From positions 1-42,029 of the forward strand of contig JAEZKP010000059.1 of the NCBI GenBank assembly GCA_023436145.1: a DNA stretch of 42,029 nt. Reading direction: 5' to 3'. The first letter of the stretch is position 1; each line of letters starts with the position of its first letter. The notes under the pieces are model-generated. The model worked only from the letters and a program-made list of their open reading frames with translations. It was not told the DNA's origin and did no database searches. This document shows, in pieces, positions 41,881 through 42,029 of the stretch. Source of the DNA: Fibrobacterota bacterium. Its GTDB lineage: Bacteria > Fibrobacterota > Chitinivibrionia > Chitinivibrionales > Chitinispirillaceae. Made by a program: the position numbers and the translations under genes.

Positions 41881-42029
41881 TTAATTTTTAATTATAAATG
41901 TCTTAATGAGTCCGGAACCATTTGTCCGGTTAAGCTTAAGTAAACATATACCGTTTGCCATGTTTTCAAAATTCAATTTACTGGTACTTTTATTTATGGA
42001 GCCACTTCTTATGATTCTGCCATCGGCGC
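41881..42029 (-). CDS. 3' end of a second T9SS-type cargo gene (partial)
   Basis: The last 49 codons of a minus-strand gene enter from the right edge and stop at a TAA at 41881-41883. The peptide reads ADGRIIRSGSINKSTSKLNF, then ENMANGICLLKLNRTNGSGL, and ends IKTFIIKN. This is the end pattern of type IX secretion sorting domains (GR...G..., then a (L/M)A.GIY-like turn, then a K-rich strand). The main domain lies outside the window. It sits 96 bp upstream of the GH9 gene on the same strand, so the two secreted proteins may form a unit. Confidence 0.75.
   Translation of the reverse strand, partial: ADGRIIRSGSINKSTSKLNFENMANGICLLKLNRTNGSGLIKTFIIKN

Overview
The window is a 42 kb piece of a Gram-negative-type bacterial chromosome of moderate GC, with conserved housekeeping blocks and a short polysaccharide-degradation region at the right end. 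The murein ligases, with a DNPR motif in MurE, point to meso-diaminopimelate peptidoglycan. A secreted GH9 cellulase ends in a type IX secretion (T9SS)-like sorting domain, and a second, partial gene at the right edge ends the same way. Together with PASTA domains on FtsI this suggests a Fibrobacterota or Chitinivibrionia-like cellulolytic organism. That placement is inference from gene content; no rRNA or tRNA gene was seen.

Left part, minus strand (1-12.4 kb, read right to left): a HEPN-like gene, lepA, a signal-peptidase-I-like gene, trpB, trpA, a eukaryotic-type (AroQ-beta) chorismate mutase homologue, tyrA and a divergent EPSP-synthase-like gene. Most junctions from lepA on overlap or are under 10 bp, so this looks like one operon mixing translation, secretion and aromatic amino acid genes. 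Three of its products keep the family fold but appear to lack catalytic residues. Beyond it lie an IS200-type (RAYT-like) transposase beside an array of palindromic repeats, then nadK and a left-truncated recN.

Middle part, plus strand (12.86-27.3 kb): a division and cell wall (dcw) cluster, mraZ-rsmH-ftsL-ftsI-murE-murF-murD-ftsW-murC-ftsQ-ftsA-ftsZ. It has a good promoter, a MraZ-type TGGG operator over the mraZ start and a clear terminator after ftsZ. mraY and murG are missing from their usual places. A small unknown gene, a convergent HIT-family gene, smpB, a murein amidase and murI follow.

The plus-strand run continues with yebC, ruvC, ruvA, a pentapeptide-repeat gene translationally coupled to ruvA, ruvB, a DUF2905 membrane protein and acylphosphatase, ending in a hairpin terminator that may also close a small RNA. 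The right end has a lipoprotein FKBP isomerase, a small unknown gene, a DUF2383 ferritin-like gene, a secreted beta-helix protein, the GH9 cellulase and the partial T9SS-type gene. Several start codons were moved downstream of the longest open frame where a Shine-Dalgarno sequence, a stop/start overlap or family length supported it.
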